A stretch of 64,000 nt of DNA from Labilithrix sp. (GTDB lineage Bacteria; Myxococcota_A; Polyangia; Polyangiales; Polyangiaceae): positions 124,001-188,000 of the forward strand of contig JAHBWE010000013.1 in NCBI GenBank assembly GCA_019637155.1. Reading direction: 5' to 3'. Shown in pieces: positions 49,839-59,400 of the stretch. The first letter of the stretch is position 1; every line of letters begins with the position of its first letter. The position numbers and the translations under genes were made by a program. The notes below the pieces were generated by a model. That model was not told the DNA's origin. It saw only the letters and a program-made list of their open reading frames with translations, and did no database searches.

Positions 49839-51190
49839 GCGACGCCGAGCACGAGATCGCGGCCGCGCTCTGCCTCGCGCGGCTCCTGCCGCCGGAGGAG
49901 GCGGGCCGCGTCGCGGGCCCGTGGATCGTCGCGACGATGACGGAGCGCGTCGAGCTCCCTCCCGCCGGCGTGGTCGCCGACGTCGGCGCGCTCCTCTTCG
50001 GCGCCACGCTCGATCGGCTGCGCCCCGCCGCGGACGATCCCGCCCTCGCGGCCGCGATCCGTCGCTACGAGGACGCGCTCCTCGGGCGCCTCGCGAGCGA
50101 TCGCCGCCTCGTCGCGGCGGGCTTCGCCGCGCTCCGCCTGCCGCCGCGGATGCACGGGCAAGCGGTCGGCATCCTCGTCGCCGGCATCCTCGCGCGCATC
50201 GGCGTCACCGGCGGCTTCACCGCGAGCCCGGCGGTGGTGCGCCGCCTCGCGGAGCGGAGCCCGGAGCAGACGGTGGCCGCGGGCCACGCCCTCCTCCGCG
50301 ACGATCCCACCCTCCGCGCGACGCTCGCCGATTGGTACGCCGACGCGGCGCGCCGGGCGCAGCGCGCGCGCGAGCTCGTGGGGGAGGCGGACATCTTCGC
50401 GCTCGAGAACCTCACCGTCCTCGCCGGCCTCGCGCAGCGCCTCGCGGCGGCCGACGTGGTGCGGGCGGAGGAGGCGATCGCGCGCGGCGTCCCGCGCCGC
50501 GTCCGCCGCCGCCGCAAGAAGGAGGGCGACGTCGCGGCGAAGCTCGAGGACGAGAGCGCCTATCCCGCCGGCGGCTTCGCGAGCATGTCGACGTCGGGCT
50601 CGATCGAGAACCTCGTGACGTCGGAGCTCATCTACATGACCCCGCCGGCGGAGGCGCGGAGCGGCGAGATCGACCTCTTCGACATGCGCTGGGTAGAAGG
50701 TGAATTGTTGTATTATACACGCGACGAGGCGATCTTCGTCCGCCGCCGCCGCGTCGTGTTCCTCGCGCTCGACCACGCCCTCGTGCGCGCGCGGGTGAAG
50801 GACGCGCACGTCCCTTTCCAGCGCATCGTCCTCGTCCTCGCGGTGGTGCTCGTCGTCGTGAAGAAGCTCGTGGAGCTCCTCGGTGAGGAGGCGCTCGAGC
50901 TGCGGGTGGTGTTCCTCGACGAGGAGCTCGCGGAGGAGCGGGTGTTGACGGAGCTCTTGCTCCGGGAGTGGATCGAGCGCGGCATCTGCGAGGTGTCGTC
51001 CTCGACCTGGCCGAAGGTGGTCGCGTCGTCGGCCGCGGAGACACGCCGCGCGCTCGTGGAGGTCGTAAGCCTCGGCGGCGGCGCACCGGAGCTGGACGCA
51101 CGTATCGTCGACGTCCCTTTCCCGCTCCCCGCCGGCACACTCGACGACTGGTCCCGCGCGACGACAGAGGCCCTCTCCGGGCTTGTCTGA
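49835..51190 (+). CDS. vWA-like ternary-system protein with degenerate MIDAS
   Basis: A 451-aa protein coupled to moxR. The N-terminal 240 residues are helical; then a basic patch (RRVRRRRKKEGDVAAK), STSGSIENLVTSELIYMTPP and a Rossmann-like region: RRRVVFLALDHALVRARVKD, RIVLVLAVVLVVVKKLVELL, ALELRVVFLDEELAEERVLT. The order of strands fits a von Willebrand A domain. The MIDAS D-x-S-x-S is replaced by Asp313-H-A-L-V, so metal binding is doubtful. Codons at 50693-50719 are an AT-rich rare-codon run (GTA GAA GGT GAA TTG TTG TAT TAT ACA). It is the last gene of the operon; a repeat array follows directly. Confidence 0.68.
   Translation: MSDAEHEIAAALCLARLLPPEEAGRVAGPWIVATMTERVELPPAGVVADVGALLFGATLDRLRPAADDPALAAAIRRYEDALLGRLASDRRLVAAGFAALRLPPRMHGQAVGILVAGILARIGVTGGFTASPAVVRRLAERSPEQTVAAGHALLRDDPTLRATLADWYADAARRAQRARELVGEADIFALENLTVLAGLAQRLAAADVVRAEEAIARGVPRRVRRRRKKEGDVAAKLEDESAYPAGGFASMSTSGSIENLVTSELIYMTPPAEARSGEIDLFDMRWVEGELLYYTRDEAIFVRRRRVVFLALDHALVRARVKDAHVPFQRIVLVLAVVLVVVKKLVELLGEEALELRVVFLDEELAEERVLTELLLREWIERGICEVSSSTWPKVVASSAAETRRALVEVVSLGGGAPELDARIVDVPFPLPAGTLDDWSRATTEALSGLV
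50709..50719. repeat. TGYAYNRTRCA dyad, copy 3 (in coding sequence)
   Basis: TGTATTATACA, a perfect 5-1-5 inverted repeat inside the vWA-like gene, at the heart of a rare-codon run. Confidence 0.35.
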
Positions 51191-51788
51191 GCTTTCTTGT
51201 TCGAGAGGGGCGCTGCCCCTCTCGAGCTCTCCCCGCCGGGGGTCTCTCCGCACGCGCTGCGCGCGCGCTCCGCCGCCCCCGGACCCCCGCGAGAGGGCTC
51301 TCGTTGCGGGCGGGCTTCGATTCGTGCTCGGGGCTGCCGCGAGAGGGGCTCGTTCCAGGCGGCTTCGATTCGTGCTCGGGGCTGCCCTTCTCGAGCACTC
51401 CCCGCCGGGGGTCTCTCCGCACGCGCTGCGCCGCCCCCGGACCCCCGCGAGAGGGCTCTCGTTGCGGGCGGGCTTCGATTCGTGCTCGGGGTTGCCCCTC
51501 TCGAGCACTCCCCGCCGGGGGTCTCTCCGCACGCGCTGTCTTGTTCGAGAGGGGCGCTGCCCCTCTCGAGCACTCCCCGCCGGGGGTCTCTCCGCACGCG
51601 CTGCGCGCGCGCTCCGCCGCCCCCGGACCCCCGCGAGAGGGCTCTCGTTGCGGGCAGGCTTCGATTCGTGCTCGGGGCTGCCCTTCTCGAGCTCTCCCCG
51701 CCGGGGGGCTCTCCGCACGCGCTGCGCCGCCCCCCGGCGAGAGGGCTCTCGTTGCGGGCGGGCTTCGATTCGGGGCTATCATCGTGGC
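51191..51788 (+). repeat. Imperfect repeat array downstream of ternary operon
   Basis: 598 bp without a supported gene, made of about four to five incomplete copies of a 140-170 bp unit. The order is hairpin (TCGAGAGGGGC-GCT-GCCCCTCTCGA, 51201-51225 and 51545-51569), GAGC[TA]CTCCCCGCCGGGGG, TCTCTCCGCACGCGCTG, CCCCCGGACCCCCGCGAG, CTCTCGTTGCGGGC and tail GCTTCGATTCGTGCTCGGG. Some units lack the hairpin half. The same unit lies inverted at 42436-42712. Long frames through here are not genes. Confidence 0.7.
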
Positions 51789-53104
51789 GTGGAGGTTGCG
51801 CGGTTTCGTCGGCTGATCGCGCTGGTCCTCGCGATGCCGGGCGTCGTTGTGGCGTGTGGCTCAGTGGAGCGGACGCAGATGCCGGAGCGTGCGACCTGCA
51901 TCGATCCGAGCTCGCCAAATCGCTACGCCGCGTTGACGCTCGCGCCCGGCATCGACGGCATCGCGTTCGCCAGTCGCGCTCCCTACTCGGGTGGCATGCC
52001 GGCCAGTCAGCTCCCCTCGCTCGGCGCTCCTGCAGCAAGGCGTCCGATCGCGCCTCGTGCGAGGCCCGCGCGAGCGCGCTCCTCGCCGCTCCTGAGACGG
52101 CGGGATGGCAGGTGCGTCAGGCGATCTGCAGTCCCCTCTGCCCTCTTATCGTGGTGGAGGACTTCGCCGTCATCACGGCGGGGGACGACGTGCGGTTGGC
52201 GACGTTCGACGACGTGCGGCGCGCGGTATCGCCGATCGAGACGGTCGACGAAGCGGCGGCCCTTCTCGTGCTCCAGAACGGAGCGCTCGAGTGCGGCGAG
52301 GCGAATGCGCGCGCCGACGCCGACGGGTGGACGTTCAAGTACAATTTCCTCTCCTGCGACGGCGGCGAGACCGAGCTCTTCACGAAGATCGCGCGCGACG
52401 GCACCAAGTCCATGGCCGGGTCCCGCGTCCTCGACGACGGCGACGGGAGCTGCGCCGACGGCCGGCGGCCCGCCGGGCTCGTGCCGACCGGCGCGCGGTG
52501 GCTTCGGTCCGTCGGCGGATGCCTCGCCGAGATCGCGTACATGGAAGCGGCCTCCGTGCGCGCGTTCGCCGACCTCGCCGCGCGCCTGCGCGATCTGGGA
52601 GCGCCGCGCGCGCTGATCGACTGGGCGGAGGAGGCGCGGCAAGAGGAGGTCCGGCACGCGGCCGTCGCGTCCGAGCTCGCCACGCGCTACGGCGCCGTCG
52701 TGCGCGAGCCCGCGATCGATCCCGTCGCCGCGCGATCGGACGAGGTCGCCTTCGCGATCGAGAACGCGGTCGAGGGCTGCGTCCGCGAGTCGTTCGGCGC
52801 CGTCGTCGCCGCGTTCCAGGCCGCGAACGCTTCGGACCCGCGCATCCGTACGGCGTTCGCGACCATCGCACGAGACGAGGCGCGCCACGCCGAGCTCGCG
52901 TTCGCGATCGACGGCTGGCTCGCTGCGCGCCTCGACGCTGCGGCCCGCCGCGCCGTCGCGGCGGCGATGGACGACGCGTGGGACGCGCTCGCCGCCGAGC
53001 TCGGCGAGCCGGCGGAGGAGGTCCGCCGCGTCGCGGGGTATCCGACGCTCGTCGAGCAGCGCGCGCTCCTCGCGGCGCTCCGCGACGTCGCCGCCGCCGC
53101 GTGA
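51789..53104 (+). pseudogene. Frameshifted ferritin-like lipoprotein (paralogue of 53123)
   Basis: GTG at 51789 begins VARFRRLIALVLAMPGVVVACGS (lipobox) and follows the paralogue at 53123 until about 52029. There GCTCCTGCAGC lacks one base relative to the paralogue's GCGCCTTGCAGC, and the homologous reading continues in another frame to 53104. The second part keeps the whole ferritin-like domain (CLAEIAYMEAASVRAFADLA, EEARQEEVRHA, ENAVEGCVRESFGA, ARDEARHAELAF). It is a pseudogene, a programmed shift or a sequencing error in a GC-rich homopolymer-poor site; without the missing base the product would be aberrant. The start lies right after the repeat array. Confidence 0.75.
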
Positions 53105-53122
53105 GCGCGCTACGATGCACGG

Positions 53123-54478
53123 GTGGACGTCGCGCGCTTTCGCCGGTTGATCTCCCACCTGCTCGCCAGCCCCGTCGTCCTCGCGGCGTGCGGCGGGAGC
53201 GTGACCGAGATGCCGGAGCGTGCAGTCTGCATCGATCCGAGCTCGGCGGACCGCTACGCCGCGCTGAGCCTCGGGCCGAACGTCGACGGCATCGCGTTCG
53301 CGACACGGCCGTACGACGCGCCCTCGACGACCGCGCGCACGCGACTGCCGTCGCTCGGCGCGCCTTGCAGCAAGGCCACCGATCGGACCGCGTGCGAGGC
53401 CCGCGCGAGCGCGCTGCTCGTCACGGAGGAAGCGGAGGAGGCGGAGGGATGGCCGGTCAACGGGGCGGTCTGTGGGGACCGGGCCTCACGCGGAGCGGCG
53501 TTGGCTTGCAGTGCGTCGGCCAACGACGTCGCGGTCATCACCTCCGGCGACGACGTGCGGCGCGCGTCGCTCGACGACGTGCGCCGCGCGGTGTCCCCCG
53601 TGGAGACGCTCGACGAGGCGATCGCGCTCCTCATCCTCCAGGGCGGCAATGTCGACTGCAACGACGCCAACGCGCGCTCCGAGAGCGACGGCTGGACGTT
53701 CAAGCACACCGTCCACTATTGCAGCGGCCGCGTCACGGAGTCCTTCACGAAGGTCTCGCGCGAAGGCATGCTCAGCGACGCCGGACAGAACGTCGTCGAG
53801 GAGGCCGACAACGGCTGCATCGAGGGCCGCCGCCCCGCCGGCCTGCGACCGACCGGATCGCCCTGGCTCTCCGCGGTGGGCCCGTGCCTCGCCGAGATCG
53901 CGTACATGGAAGCGGCCGCGGTCCACGCGTTCGCGGATCTCGCCGCGCGGCTCCGCGAGCTCGGCGCGCCGCGGGCGCTGATCGAGCGGGCGGAAGAGGC
54001 GCGGCGTGACGAGGTCCGCCACGCCGCGCTCGCGCGCGAGCTCGCCGCGCGTCATGGCGGCGAGGTCAAGACGCCGGTCGTCGCGCACGCCGCTGCACCC
54101 GGCGACGCGCTCGCGTTCGCGATCGAGAACGCGGTCGAGGGCTGCGTGCGCGAGGCGTTCGGCGCGGTGGTGTCCGCGTTTCAGGCCGCGAACGCGGCGG
54201 ACCCGCGCATCCGTACCGCGTTCGCTTCCATCGCACGGGACGAAGCGCGCCACGCCGAGCTCGCGTTCGCGATCGACGGCTGGCTCGCCGCGCGCCTCGA
54301 CGCCGCCGCCCGCCGCGCCGTCGCGGTCGCGATGGATGACGCGTGGGACGCGCTCGCCGCCGAGCTCGCCGAGCTCGCCGAGCCGGCGGAGGAGGTCCGT
54401 CGCGTCGCGGGCTACCCGACGCTCGTCGAGCAGTGCGCGCTCCTCGCGGCGCTCCGCGACGTCGCCGCCGCGGCGTGA
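53123..54478 (+). CDS. Ferritin-like di-iron-fold lipoprotein
   Basis: A 451-aa protein, GTG start 18 nt after its frameshifted paralogue. The signal is ISHLLASPVVLAACGGS with a lipobox Cys at about 24. Residues about 30-240 form a Cys-containing domain of unknown fold (MPERAVCIDPSSADRYAALS, SDGWTFKHTVHYCSG). Residues about 270-430 form a four-helix ferritin-like bundle: EIAYMEAAAVHAF, EEARRDEVRHA (E-x-x-H), ENAVEGCVREAFGA, ARDEARHAELAF (E-x-x-H), so all six di-iron ligand positions appear filled. Lipoproteins with ferritin-like domains are a myxobacterial feature; an oxidase or peroxide/iron role at the envelope is plausible. Confidence 0.8.
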   Translation: MDVARFRRLISHLLASPVVLAACGGSVTEMPERAVCIDPSSADRYAALSLGPNVDGIAFATRPYDAPSTTARTRLPSLGAPCSKATDRTACEARASALLVTEEAEEAEGWPVNGAVCGDRASRGAALACSASANDVAVITSGDDVRRASLDDVRRAVSPVETLDEAIALLILQGGNVDCNDANARSESDGWTFKHTVHYCSGRVTESFTKVSREGMLSDAGQNVVEEADNGCIEGRRPAGLRPTGSPWLSAVGPCLAEIAYMEAAAVHAFADLAARLRELGAPRALIERAEEARRDEVRHAALARELAARHGGEVKTPVVAHAAAPGDALAFAIENAVEGCVREAFGAVVSAFQAANAADPRIRTAFASIARDEARHAELAFAIDGWLAARLDAAARRAVAVAMDDAWDALAAELAELAEPAEEVRRVAGYPTLVEQCALLAALRDVAAAA

Positions 54479-54481
54479 CGG

Positions 54482-55312
54482 TCAGCGCATGGAGTCGTCG
54501 CGCGGGTGCGCGACGATCGCGCCGAGCATCATGTCGTCGTCGTCGTCTTCGAGGTCGCCCTCGCTCCGCGGCTGGTTCAGGTCGACGGCGACGCAGTGGC
54601 CCATCGCCGCGAGCTTGCGCGCGTCGCCCACCGTCGCCGCGTAGCGGACCTCTTGGTCGCACGCGGAGCAATGGCGGCGGTCCGCGTGCGCGGTGGGGCG
54701 GAGCTCCGACCAGCGCTTCGGGCACTTCAGCTCGAAGCGGAGGTCGCAGTTCTCGATCGCGGGTCGCGCGACGGCGCGGCGCCACCGGAGCGGCAGCCGC
54801 TTGCCGAGGCCGCGGAGGCGCGTCGACTGGAGGAGGAACGCCTCGCCGTCGGCGTCGAGGTCGCGCCGCGCGAGCGAGAGCTGCAAGCGGAGGTACTGCG
54901 CCTCCTCCGCGCGCCCCTGCTCCTCGAGCCAGTCGGAGTACACGACGCGCACCTCGTCGTCGCCGGGACGCTCGTCGAGCATGCAGAGGAGCTCGGCCTC
55001 GCGTCCCGTCGGCGGCGGCGCGGTGAGGAACGTGACGTGGTAAGCGCCGAGCAGGAGGACGTCGCCGTCGTGGAGCGCCGCGGCCGCCGCCATCGACTCG
55101 TCGTTGAGGACGATCATCGCCGGGACGAGCTTCGTCACGGTGGCGCCGCGCGGCGAGACGTCGATGCGCACCGCGTGCGGGCGGACGGAGACGTGCGGCA
55201 GGACGACGTCGTCGTCGGCGGCGCTCCCGATCGAGAACGCCGCCTTCGCGAGCTCGAAGACGTGTTTGTCCTTCGAGCGCTCCGCCACGATCTCGAGCCA
55301 TACTCCGTTCAT
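54482..55312 (-). CDS. FHA-domain protein with TIGR02996 repeat-companion domain
   Basis: A 276-aa protein from ATG 55312, overlapping the preceding stop (ATGA); GTG 55324 possible. FHA-like domain about 1-95 (FSIGSAADDDVVLPHVSVRP, MIVLNDESMAAAAALHDGD), with the S/N pair imperfect. TIGR02996 domain about 105-140 (AELLCMLDERPGDDEVRVVY, SDWLEEQGR, then RLQLSLA). C-terminal zinc-knuckle-like part FELKCPKRWSEL, HCSACDQEVRYAATVGDA, and an acidic DDDDD stretch. It is likely a phospho-dependent interaction protein. Third in the leftward operon after the alpha-2-macroglobulin and LRR genes. Confidence 0.8.
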   Translation of the reverse strand: MNGVWLEIVAERSKDKHVFELAKAAFSIGSAADDDVVLPHVSVRPHAVRIDVSPRGATVTKLVPAMIVLNDESMAAAAALHDGDVLLLGAYHVTFLTAPPPTGREAELLCMLDERPGDDEVRVVYSDWLEEQGRAEEAQYLRLQLSLARRDLDADGEAFLLQSTRLRGLGKRLPLRWRRAVARPAIENCDLRFELKCPKRWSELRPTAHADRRHCSACDQEVRYAATVGDARKLAAMGHCVAVDLNQPRSEGDLEDDDDDMMLGAIVAHPRDDSMR

Positions 55313-56451
55313 GTGTCGAGCCACACCCTAGGACGGGGCGTCACCTCTCCATCTGACAGGTACGTGTGGTTCGAGAGATCGACGAAGCCGGCGAGCTCCG
55401 ACAGCGGAGCGCGCCACTCGCGATCGATGTAGTTCCAGCTGAGGTCGAGCACGGCAAGGTTCGCGAGCGCGTGGCGCGCGTCGACGAGGGCGGCGGCGCC
55501 CATGTCGGTGAGGGCGCCGAGCGAGAGATCGAGGACGTGGAGCTGCTTCGCGATCCGCGCGTGGACGAGCGCGTGGCAGATGCGATCGACGAAGGAGCAG
55601 TTCCGCAAGCCGAGGTGCCGCAGGCGCGGGAAGTGGGCGGCCTCGAGGACGGGCCCGAGATCGGCGAGGGTAGCGGTGCAGCGGCGCTCGCCGAACCAGA
55701 GCTCGAGCCGCTCGAGGTGCGGGCGCGGCCGCGCCCCGAGCGCGATGAGGGTCTCGCGCTGTAGCGCGGACGTCTCGATCGTGAGCTCGCGGAGGCGTGG
55801 GAGATCGAGCGCGCCGACGCTCACGTGTCCGCCGCGCAGCGCGACGACCTCGAGGTGAGGGAACACCGACCAGAGCGCGGCGACGTCGCCGATCGGACCG
55901 AAGGCGGGGCGCGGGTTGCCCTGCGCGGTGACGGCCGAGTCGCCGAGGTAGAGGATGCGCAGCGGACGCGGGCGCCGGTCTTCGAGCAGCTCCTCCAGCA
56001 CCGGCGCCCATCCGTCGCCGGACGGCGTCGCGATCGAGAGCGCGTGCAAGAAGCGCGACGACGGATGTCGGAGCAGCGCGCGCAGGCCGAAGACGACCTC
56101 GCTCATCGTGCGGCCGCGCGGCGAGACGCTCGCGGTCCAGAGGAAGCCGAACTCCCACGAGAGGCGGAGGAGCGAGGGAAGGACCTCGCCGTCGGCGTGG
56201 GTGCGCGGCGTCAAGTAAGGATGCAGCCCGTCGAGCAGCCAATCGCCGTGCGCGCGGAAGAACGCGCGCTGCGCCTCCATCAGCTCGGGGTTTCCGGGAT
56301 CGCGCGCGAGCCGCGCCTGCACCGCGACGAGCTCGCCGCGCGGATCCCCCTGCTCCGCGAGCCAGTCGCCGTAGACGAGCCAGCCCGCAGGATCGAGCGG
56401 GTCCTCGAGGATGACGGACTCGAGCTCGGCGTTTACTGCACGGTCAACCAT
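55309..56451 (-). CDS. TIGR02996-LRR protein
   Basis: A 380-aa protein from ATG 56451. It overlaps the alpha-2-macroglobulin gene by 19 nt and the FHA gene by 4 nt. The N-terminus is a clean TIGR02996 domain (ELESVILEDPLDPAGWLVYG, DWLAEQGDPRGELVAVQARL). The body has leucine-rich repeats (RPRPLRILYLGDSAVTAQG, HLEVVALRGGHVSVGALDLP, HLERLELWFGERRC, RLRHLGLRNCSFVD, ANLAVLDLSWNYID). There is no signal peptide, so it is cytoplasmic. Same family as 18622. The tight coupling to an exported protein gene is unexplained. Confidence 0.85.
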   Translation of the reverse strand: MVDRAVNAELESVILEDPLDPAGWLVYGDWLAEQGDPRGELVAVQARLARDPGNPELMEAQRAFFRAHGDWLLDGLHPYLTPRTHADGEVLPSLLRLSWEFGFLWTASVSPRGRTMSEVVFGLRALLRHPSSRFLHALSIATPSGDGWAPVLEELLEDRRPRPLRILYLGDSAVTAQGNPRPAFGPIGDVAALWSVFPHLEVVALRGGHVSVGALDLPRLRELTIETSALQRETLIALGARPRPHLERLELWFGERRCTATLADLGPVLEAAHFPRLRHLGLRNCSFVDRICHALVHARIAKQLHVLDLSLGALTDMGAAALVDARHALANLAVLDLSWNYIDREWRAPLSELAGFVDLSNHTYLSDGEVTPRPRVWLDT

Positions 56452-59400
56452 CGCGCAGGAGACAGAGTACGCGGCTGCTCCTCCGACGTCGTCTGGGTCT
56501 CCGCTTCGGGGACGAGGATGAGGCCCGGGAGCGTGAAGCGCACCGGGAGCGCGACCGTCTCGTTTCCGCGCACGGTCGTGCTGATGTAGAGGACGCCTTG
56601 ACGCAGCGAGACGCCCGCGACGGTGCCGGCGAGCTCGACGCCGGGCGGGAGGGGGAGGCGCGTCTCGACCTTCATGTCGTGGCCGGCCCTTCCGGTGTAC
56701 GCGACGTGGACGACGCCGGTCGAGCCCGCGCGCGTGTCGGCCGGCCACTCGATCGCGACCGCGACCGGCGTCACGGCGTTGTCGGTGGCCGCGAGCCAGC
56801 TTCGCAGCACCGGCCGCTCGAGCCGGGCGATGACGGGAGCCCCGGTCACCTCGATCTCGACCGTCTGCGTACGCGCGTCGAACGGGACGGTCGCGGCGCC
56901 GCGCGCCGGCAGCGCGACGCTGTGACGGCGCTTTCCTTTCTCCCAGAGCGCCACCTGCGAGGCCTGCGCGGGGAACGCGGACTCGAGCGCGACGAACGCG
57001 CGGACCACGTCGCGCGTCGCCTCCGCGCTGCCGTAGCCGCCGCGCGCGTCGCGGAGCGTGAGCAGCGCCTCGGCGATGCGCCGGCCCGCCGCGTCGTCCT
57101 TCGCCCACGCGTTCGGCGTGCGCGCGAGCGCGGCGAGGACGATCGCGCGTTCGGCGCGCGTGCCGTCGAAGATGGGGGCGCGCGTGTCGTCCGCGCTCGT
57201 GACGCGCGCGAGCTCGCGCGTGAGGTTCTGCGCGAGCGCGGCGCGGTGCGGGCGATCCGCGAGCGCGAGCGCGGCGCGCGCGAGGTCGAGCGGCTCCTTC
57301 GAGGTCGTCTTCGCGGTGAGCTGCGTGAAGCAGGACGGCGGTCCGTCGCCGGTCGGCGCGGGCTCGGTCTCGAGGAGGAGCGCGACCGGGAGCGCGTCGA
57401 CGTCGGCCTGCTTCGGGCACGCCGCCTCCGCGCCGCGGTCCTTCCTCGCGGCGGGACGCGACGGATCGGGCGGCGGGGGATAGAGAGAGGAGCGCGCGAA
57501 CGCGGCGCGGATGCGCGGCGACGCGTCGGAGCTCGAGATCGAGAGGTACGTCCGCGCGAGGGCGGCGCGCTCGCGGGCGCGAAGGACGAGCGCCTTGTTG
57601 CTCCGCGACTCGGCGATCTTCTCGACGCGGGCGGCGACCTCGATCGCGTCGGCGAGCGCGTCGGGCGCGGTGGACGGCTCCGGCGCGAAGGACTCGAGCG
57701 CGGAGACCAGCGCGCCCTCGAGCCCGGATTCGAGCACGACGCGCGCGTCGCCGCGCAGCTCCCAGCCCGGCGGGAGCGGCACGTGGAGGCGGCCGCGCTT
57801 CGGGACCTCCACCCCGTTCGAGATCACGAGCGACTCGCCCTGCGGCTCGATCGGGACCTCGGTGACGCTCCGATCGCCCGCGATGCCGGGGCCGCGCATG
57901 ACCACGCTCGCGCGGCCGGTGCCCTCGGCCTTCGCGACGTAGCGCACGAAGGCGGAGCGCACCGCGTTGGCGGGGACGTCGAGCGAGAGCGACGCGGCCT
58001 GCCCCGGCGCGAGCGCGAGCCCGCCCTCCGCCGCGAGATCGAGCGCGACCTTCGTCGCTTGCGGCGTGCGGTTGCGCACGACGACACGGCCGGCGACCGC
58101 GTCCTTCAGGTGGAGGCGGCGGCCGACGTCGACGTGCGCGGAGAGCGGCAGGAACGCGGGCGCGTCGACGCTCGTGACCGCGGTCTGCCCCGCGTCGGTG
58201 CGCGCCAGGAGCGCGATCTGCCACGTCGTCTCGTAGTCGCCGAGGCGCACGCGCACCCGCGCGTGGCCCTTGTCGTCGACGCGGACCGGCTCGGTCCAGC
58301 GCGCGGTCTCCGTCACGATCGACTGACCCATCCGGACCTGAGGCGCCTTCGCCACGTGCGAGCCGCCGAGGCGGCCGTGCCCCGATCCGAAGCCCTGGCC
58401 GGTGCCGGAGCCGGAGCCGATCGAGCCGATGTGCTTGCCGGTCAGGCGATCGAACATCGCCTGCCAGCTCGACACCGTCGCCTCGCCGACGCGCATGTCG
58501 AGGCGCGCGTCGACGATCTCGTCCTCGCCCATCGCCTCCGCGTACGGCGTGCCGCTCCGCACGACGCGCTCGAACGGATCCTTCACGTCGTCGCCGGAGC
58601 CGAGGACGCCGTCCGGCCCCGGCGAGTGGAGCTCCCAGCCGCGCGCGACGGTGAGGAACGGGAGCCCGCCGCCGCCCTTCACGAGCTGGATCGTCCCGCC
58701 CCACGGATCGATCAGCATCTCCTTCGAGAGCTGCCCCTCGCGGACGAGGCGCCGGATGATCCCGTTCGGGTCGCGCAAGATCGGCTCGTCGGGGGTGAGG
58801 TTCTCCTGGTTGAGGAAGTTGCGGATCGCGACGAGCACGTTGAACAGCTTCAGCCGCGTCACGCGCCGCGCGACCGCGTCGAACGAGACCTGCGCGTCGA
58901 CCGCGATGAGGTCGCCGAGCTTGAACGGATCGCCGCCCGGCGTCGTCGGCTCCTCCGTCATCGCGGCGGTGACGAGCGTCATGAGCTCCGGGTTGAAGGT
59001 CCAGCGCCCGTTCTCCTTCCGCCGCACGTCGCGCTGGCTCTCGGGCGTCTCCGCCTGGAAGACCGCGCCCTCGAGCGAGTGGAGCACCTCGCTGAACGTC
59101 TCCTTCAGCTGCCCCTTCGCGTGGGCGGCGGGATCGAGCTCGGGCGCGAGCGGCTTGGGCGAGGACGTCGCGAGCGCCGCGCGGCGGAGCGTCTCCGCGG
59201 TCGCCCCACCTTCGAGGAACTCGTCGCATCGCTCGCGCGCGACGTTCGCGTCGCCGCACAGCCGCCAGCGCGTGTCGATCGCCTCGAGGCCGCGGATGCT
59301 GCCGCCGCCTTCCTTGTCGATCACGACCGCGGTGATCGCGCCCGCGAGCGGCTTGCCGTGGCCGTCGTCGAGCGTGACGTCGACGTCGACGTCGGCGCCG

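Noticed and set aside
51183..52616. Frames through the repeat array suggesting proteins of 400-600 aa.
   Set aside because: The Pro/Gly/Arg-rich N-terminal parts are translated repeats; true coding begins at 51789.
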